A stretch of DNA of 64,000 nt, from NCBI GenBank assembly GCA_020466095.1, contig CM035806.1, positions 33,749,060 to 33,813,059 on the forward strand, written 5' to 3'. Under the pieces are notes generated by a model. It saw only the letters and a program-made list of their open reading frames with translations, was not told the DNA's origin and did not search any database. Positions 61,050 to 64,000 of this stretch are shown here, piece after piece (position 1 is the first letter of the stretch; each line of letters opens with the position of its first letter). The DNA comes from Chlorops oryzae. Taxonomy: Eukaryota; Arthropoda; Insecta; Diptera; Chloropidae. The translations under genes and the position numbers were made by a program.

Positions 61050-62644
61050 GGTTGTAAAATAAAAAAAAGAACAAAATATCAAATAAAAAATTATGAGCAC
61101 AGAAAATTTTCGGTTACTCAGAAATTATTCGAAGCACAAATTTATATAAATGAAAATTGCGAACAAAAGAAAAATCTCTGCGATTAATATGAACTGGAAA
61201 AATCATGTCAAACCTGCTTGTTTCGTTTCTGGGAAAAGTGTTTTGTGATCCAACGAATCCTTCAGATCCAAGGTGTATTAATATGATTAGCTTTAGACTC
61301 TTCGCACATTTATTCCAGCCAGGCCCCGGGTGTCCAAGCCGGGCAAATGCCCAGAGCGGCGGCAATTTCACATAGAGAAGCGAAATTAGTACCCCTCTAT
61401 CGCCCTCACAGGGCGGCTTCGATTTACTCATAGGAATTAGTTGCTTATTGCTGATTCGCCTCGACCTGTAAGAAAATTTGAGTTAACCCATTAATGGCCG
61501 CCCACAGATCGGCTCGTGCGATTTTGATGAAATTTTTATATACATAAATGTGTGCTCTGGGGAGAATAAAAAAATAAAAAAATACTCAATATATGTATGG
61601 TAGGGTGTTTAAATAGTCGATGGCTTTTTATTGTGAGCTTATGACATTCAAGTTTAGATATATATATATATATATATAATATATAATATAATATATAGAA
61701 TACTATAAAAGGTATTAAAGTTACTGAAGTGACTAAAGTGCTATCTGTTTCATAGCCCAGGCCATTCATATTATATTCATTTCTATATGATATTAGAAGT
61801 AGACTGAGATTTCTATTACATTTCTGCGATCCTATTTTCCCATTATAGAAGACTGCAGATTTTTTATCTCGATCGCATTTTAAAACAACGCCGATTTCAA
61901 CTTGTAAAACATAATATTAACCTGTCCAGAATACATTTTTTCTGGAAGGTCAAATCTTCCTTTTTAATAAGGAAAACATGCCACGGTATCCTTTCTCTAG
62001 TCTGCGATCGAATTTTTTAAGCACCGATAGTTCCTTAGTTAATCAAATATCCATGGGTCTAAAATGGGTTAAAACAATTTTTTTTTTACCAAATAAATAT
62101 AATAAAAATACCTTAAGTTTTTTGCTTTTTCACGCAGCTTCGAATCTCTTCGATCATCGACTATCAATCGAAAAATAGAATAGGGGCCTAACAATATACG
62201 AGAGTAGCGAGAAAAGTATAGAGGAAGGGGCGTGGCCAAGATAAGAATCTTTTTTTTTTAAAGTTAGGAAAACGATGAATTTAGAACGGAATACCTACTG
62301 AAGAGTTCACGAAGGCGATCACAAAGTTCATAGATCCTGCAACACTGGAAACAAAGGACATCGACTCGAAACGGGAAGTAAAGAAAGGCAGCAAGAAAAA
62401 GGGCTACCTTCCCTATGAAGAAGTGAATGGAAGTAGTGAATATTTCCATTGCTAAGAAACCGAAGAAGACTTATGCAAATATCCTGTAACGATCTAAGGC
62501 AGACTTTAATGGTAGAACAATTATTCCAGATTTTATTCGGCATCTGTTAAGTTAGCACGATAGCCCGATTTAAAAAATATATCTAAGCAAACGGTAATCA
62601 TAGAAACTGCGGTTTTTTGTTGTTGTTAACTTTCAAAATTTTCT
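61050..62644. other. Intergenic between the coiled-coil paralogues
   Basis: Includes a (TA)n tract (about 61658-61697). The segment at about 61310-61435 is GC-richer, with a broken minus-strand frame (PPLWAFARLGHPGPGW) that looks like retroelement debris. No further paralogue was found. Confidence 0.5.
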
Positions 62645-62649
62645 TTATT
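62644..62649 (-). promoter_or_regulatory. Poly(A) signal overlapping the stop codon of gene B
   Basis: The last codons read GAA TAA A, so AATAAA contains the stop itself. If used, the 3' UTR is only about 15-30 nt. Confidence 0.5.
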
Positions 62650-63433
62650 CACAATCATCTTTCTTTTCAGCATTTTTCTTTTCAATGATTTTGTTCTTCA
62701 ACTCGTAATAGTCCTTTTCGGCTCCTCTCAACTCAAAGTCACTCATTTCCGCTTCGGTTCCAGCTGGGAACACGAACGGCATATGCTGCAATTCGAACAA
62801 ATCCTTAAACATTCGCGTCAGTCGGGCAATTTGTTCGATGAAATATTTCTTATCCTTGACGAAGCAATTTTTCGGCACGAATCCTTTTTCCTTTGCTGCG
62901 TAATTCTTTTGGTCTTTCCCCACCATTTTCATGACATCTGCCCATTCGGCCTTCGAGTTCTTCAAATACTCGAAACGTTCAATGCACAAGCCGGCTTCGT
63001 GTTCCAACGTTCGACGCCACGACTCGAGTGCCGCGCCATGCTTTTGTAGGTTATGAAGCTGGTCGGATTTCTCACATATCAAAGAACGCAAATGTACGAG
63101 CTCCCCTTTGGCCGCATTGCAACAGCTGACGAGCTCTTTCATCTGGATTTGTAATCTGTATTGCGAACGTTGTAATTTCGCGATTTCCTCGTTCTTCGAT
63201 ATATCCAGCTCGATTTGGTAGTCGACACAATCCTCGGACGGACATGGGTCGAAATAGACACCCAATTGCTCCTTATATTTGGCAATAGTCGCTTCCATCG
63301 TTACAAGTTCCTGTTGTATCTTTTGCAGATCGAGTGCATCATCCTCGGACATGGCCATGTTATTCGATCCCGAATCGAAAACCTCAGAAGTTTCCTGACT
63401 CTTCGGGCATTTACAGCAGCGAAATTCGTCCAT
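62645..63433 (-). CDS. Coiled-coil protein, tandem paralogue B
   Basis: 262 aa from the ATG at 63433 (MDEFRCCKCPKS..); an in-frame ATG eight codons upstream is less likely. The N-terminus has a Cys cluster (C6, C7, C9). Residues 35-250 are helical with long coiled-coil stretches (ALDLQKIQQELVTMEATIAK and others). LCIERFEYLKNSKAEWAD and TEAEMSDFELRGAEKDY correspond to segments of the gene at 60204, in the same order and spacing, so the pair arose by tandem duplication. No known domain was recognised. The frame is intact, the composition is coding-like and there is no intron. The function is unknown; a structural or axonemal role would be a guess. Confidence 0.85.
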   Translation of the reverse strand: MDEFRCCKCPKSQETSEVFDSGSNNMAMSEDDALDLQKIQQELVTMEATIAKYKEQLGVYFDPCPSEDCVDYQIELDISKNEEIAKLQRSQYRLQIQMKELVSCCNAAKGELVHLRSLICEKSDQLHNLQKHGAALESWRRTLEHEAGLCIERFEYLKNSKAEWADVMKMVGKDQKNYAAKEKGFVPKNCFVKDKKYFIEQIARLTRMFKDLFELQHMPFVFPAGTEAEMSDFELRGAEKDYYELKNKIIEKKNAEKKDDCE

Positions 63434-64000
63434 CGTACCCGGAAGAAAATAAAGCAAAGAAAAAAATTAAATGTACAATTATTGAGGACGATGCGGACGA
63501 AGTTTTTTGGCAAACAAATAATTTCAAAAACTCGGATACGAAGGATTAATTTATGATATTCCCGTATTGTCTATAGAAATTTATGGAATTTTCATGTCAC
63601 ATAGACTCGAGAGAAATTTTCTCTTTCAAATTTTCTCAAGGATTATTAGATCTCACAAATTTTTCCTAAGAATATTTTAATGGAGGTAACTATATCTTGC
63701 AGACGAGGCCTTGCCACATAGCCTTATTAATTTCCCTGCAGGAAATGTCAATAGTGAATCTATACTCTTTCTCTACTGACTCCGTCAACAGTACTACTGA
63801 CCAGTTATACCCGTCGCAATCCTTTACGCTATTGACATTTAACATTGAGTTGTCATTGAATGTCAACAGTAGACCGAAAATTGACTATTGACGAACTATT
63901 GACGTCAGTACTATTATGTAGACAAAAGGAGTACTCTTTCGCTTTATAAGGAGACACGTTGTTGACATGGTCAATAAAGATGAACTATATCTACCTGTTG
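63434..64000. other. Non-coding right edge; possible element end
   Basis: TTCCCTGCAGGAAATGTCAA at about 63731 resembles the ATCCCTGTAGGAAG end at 19104, and TTGAC/GTCAA motifs recur to 63960. An element may continue past the window. Confidence 0.35.

Overview
This window reads as nuclear DNA of a higher dipteran fly (Brachycera, Drosophila/tephritid-like). The DNA is AT-rich, introns are short with GT-AG borders, and the recognisable proteins are typical fly ones: a Reeler-DOMON ferric-chelate-reductase homologue, the TFIIH subunit MAT1, a tetraspanin and a Tctex1 dynein light chain. The non-coding DNA is packed with DNA transposons, including DINE-1/mini-me-type Helentrons with (GTCY)n tracts. 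No bacterial, phage or CRISPR signal was seen. Family names rest on my reading of the sequence; no database search was run.

Layout. 1-1268 (minus): 5' half of the Reeler/DOMON gene, four exons, running off the left edge. 1.27-30 kb: no convincing coding exon. It holds three 2.6-3.1 kb direct repeats with (TTTAA)n arrays (2.2-10 kb), a G102-A160 homopolymer block, a Helentron nested in a hAT-like element, SINEs, and a tandem duplication (24.7-26.1 kb). At 29.8-30.1 kb a minus-strand Inr+DPE promoter with a GTAAGT donor may be the distal 5' exon of the Reeler/DOMON gene. 30-37 kb: hAT-, pogo- and piggyBac-like elements and hairpins. 37.2-38.3 kb (+): intronless Mat1, with a hAT-like element ending 111 bp before its ATG. 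39.2-41.3 kb (+): four-exon tetraspanin. 41.3-53.2 kb: foldback elements, SINEs and satellite arrays. A TATA/Inr promoter plus micro-exon at 42.7 kb fits in phase with the Tctex1 gene at 53.2-53.8 kb (+). A 2.4-2.7 kb block spanning that gene also occurs at 47.7-50.1 kb with a decayed gene copy. 54-60.1 kb: (TTAAC)n array, retroelement remnant, simple repeats and a large piggyBac-like tandem array. 60.2-63.4 kb (minus): two tandem paralogous coiled-coil genes.

The genes are independent eukaryotic units and form no shared pathway. MAT1 belongs to general transcription (TFIIH/CAK), the Tctex1 protein to dynein complexes, and the tetraspanin and Reeler/DOMON proteins to membranes. The most informative content is the transposon structure: many elements have intact inverted repeats and target-site duplications. 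Several repeats differ mainly by indels or contain impossible homopolymers, so parts of the assembly need caution.
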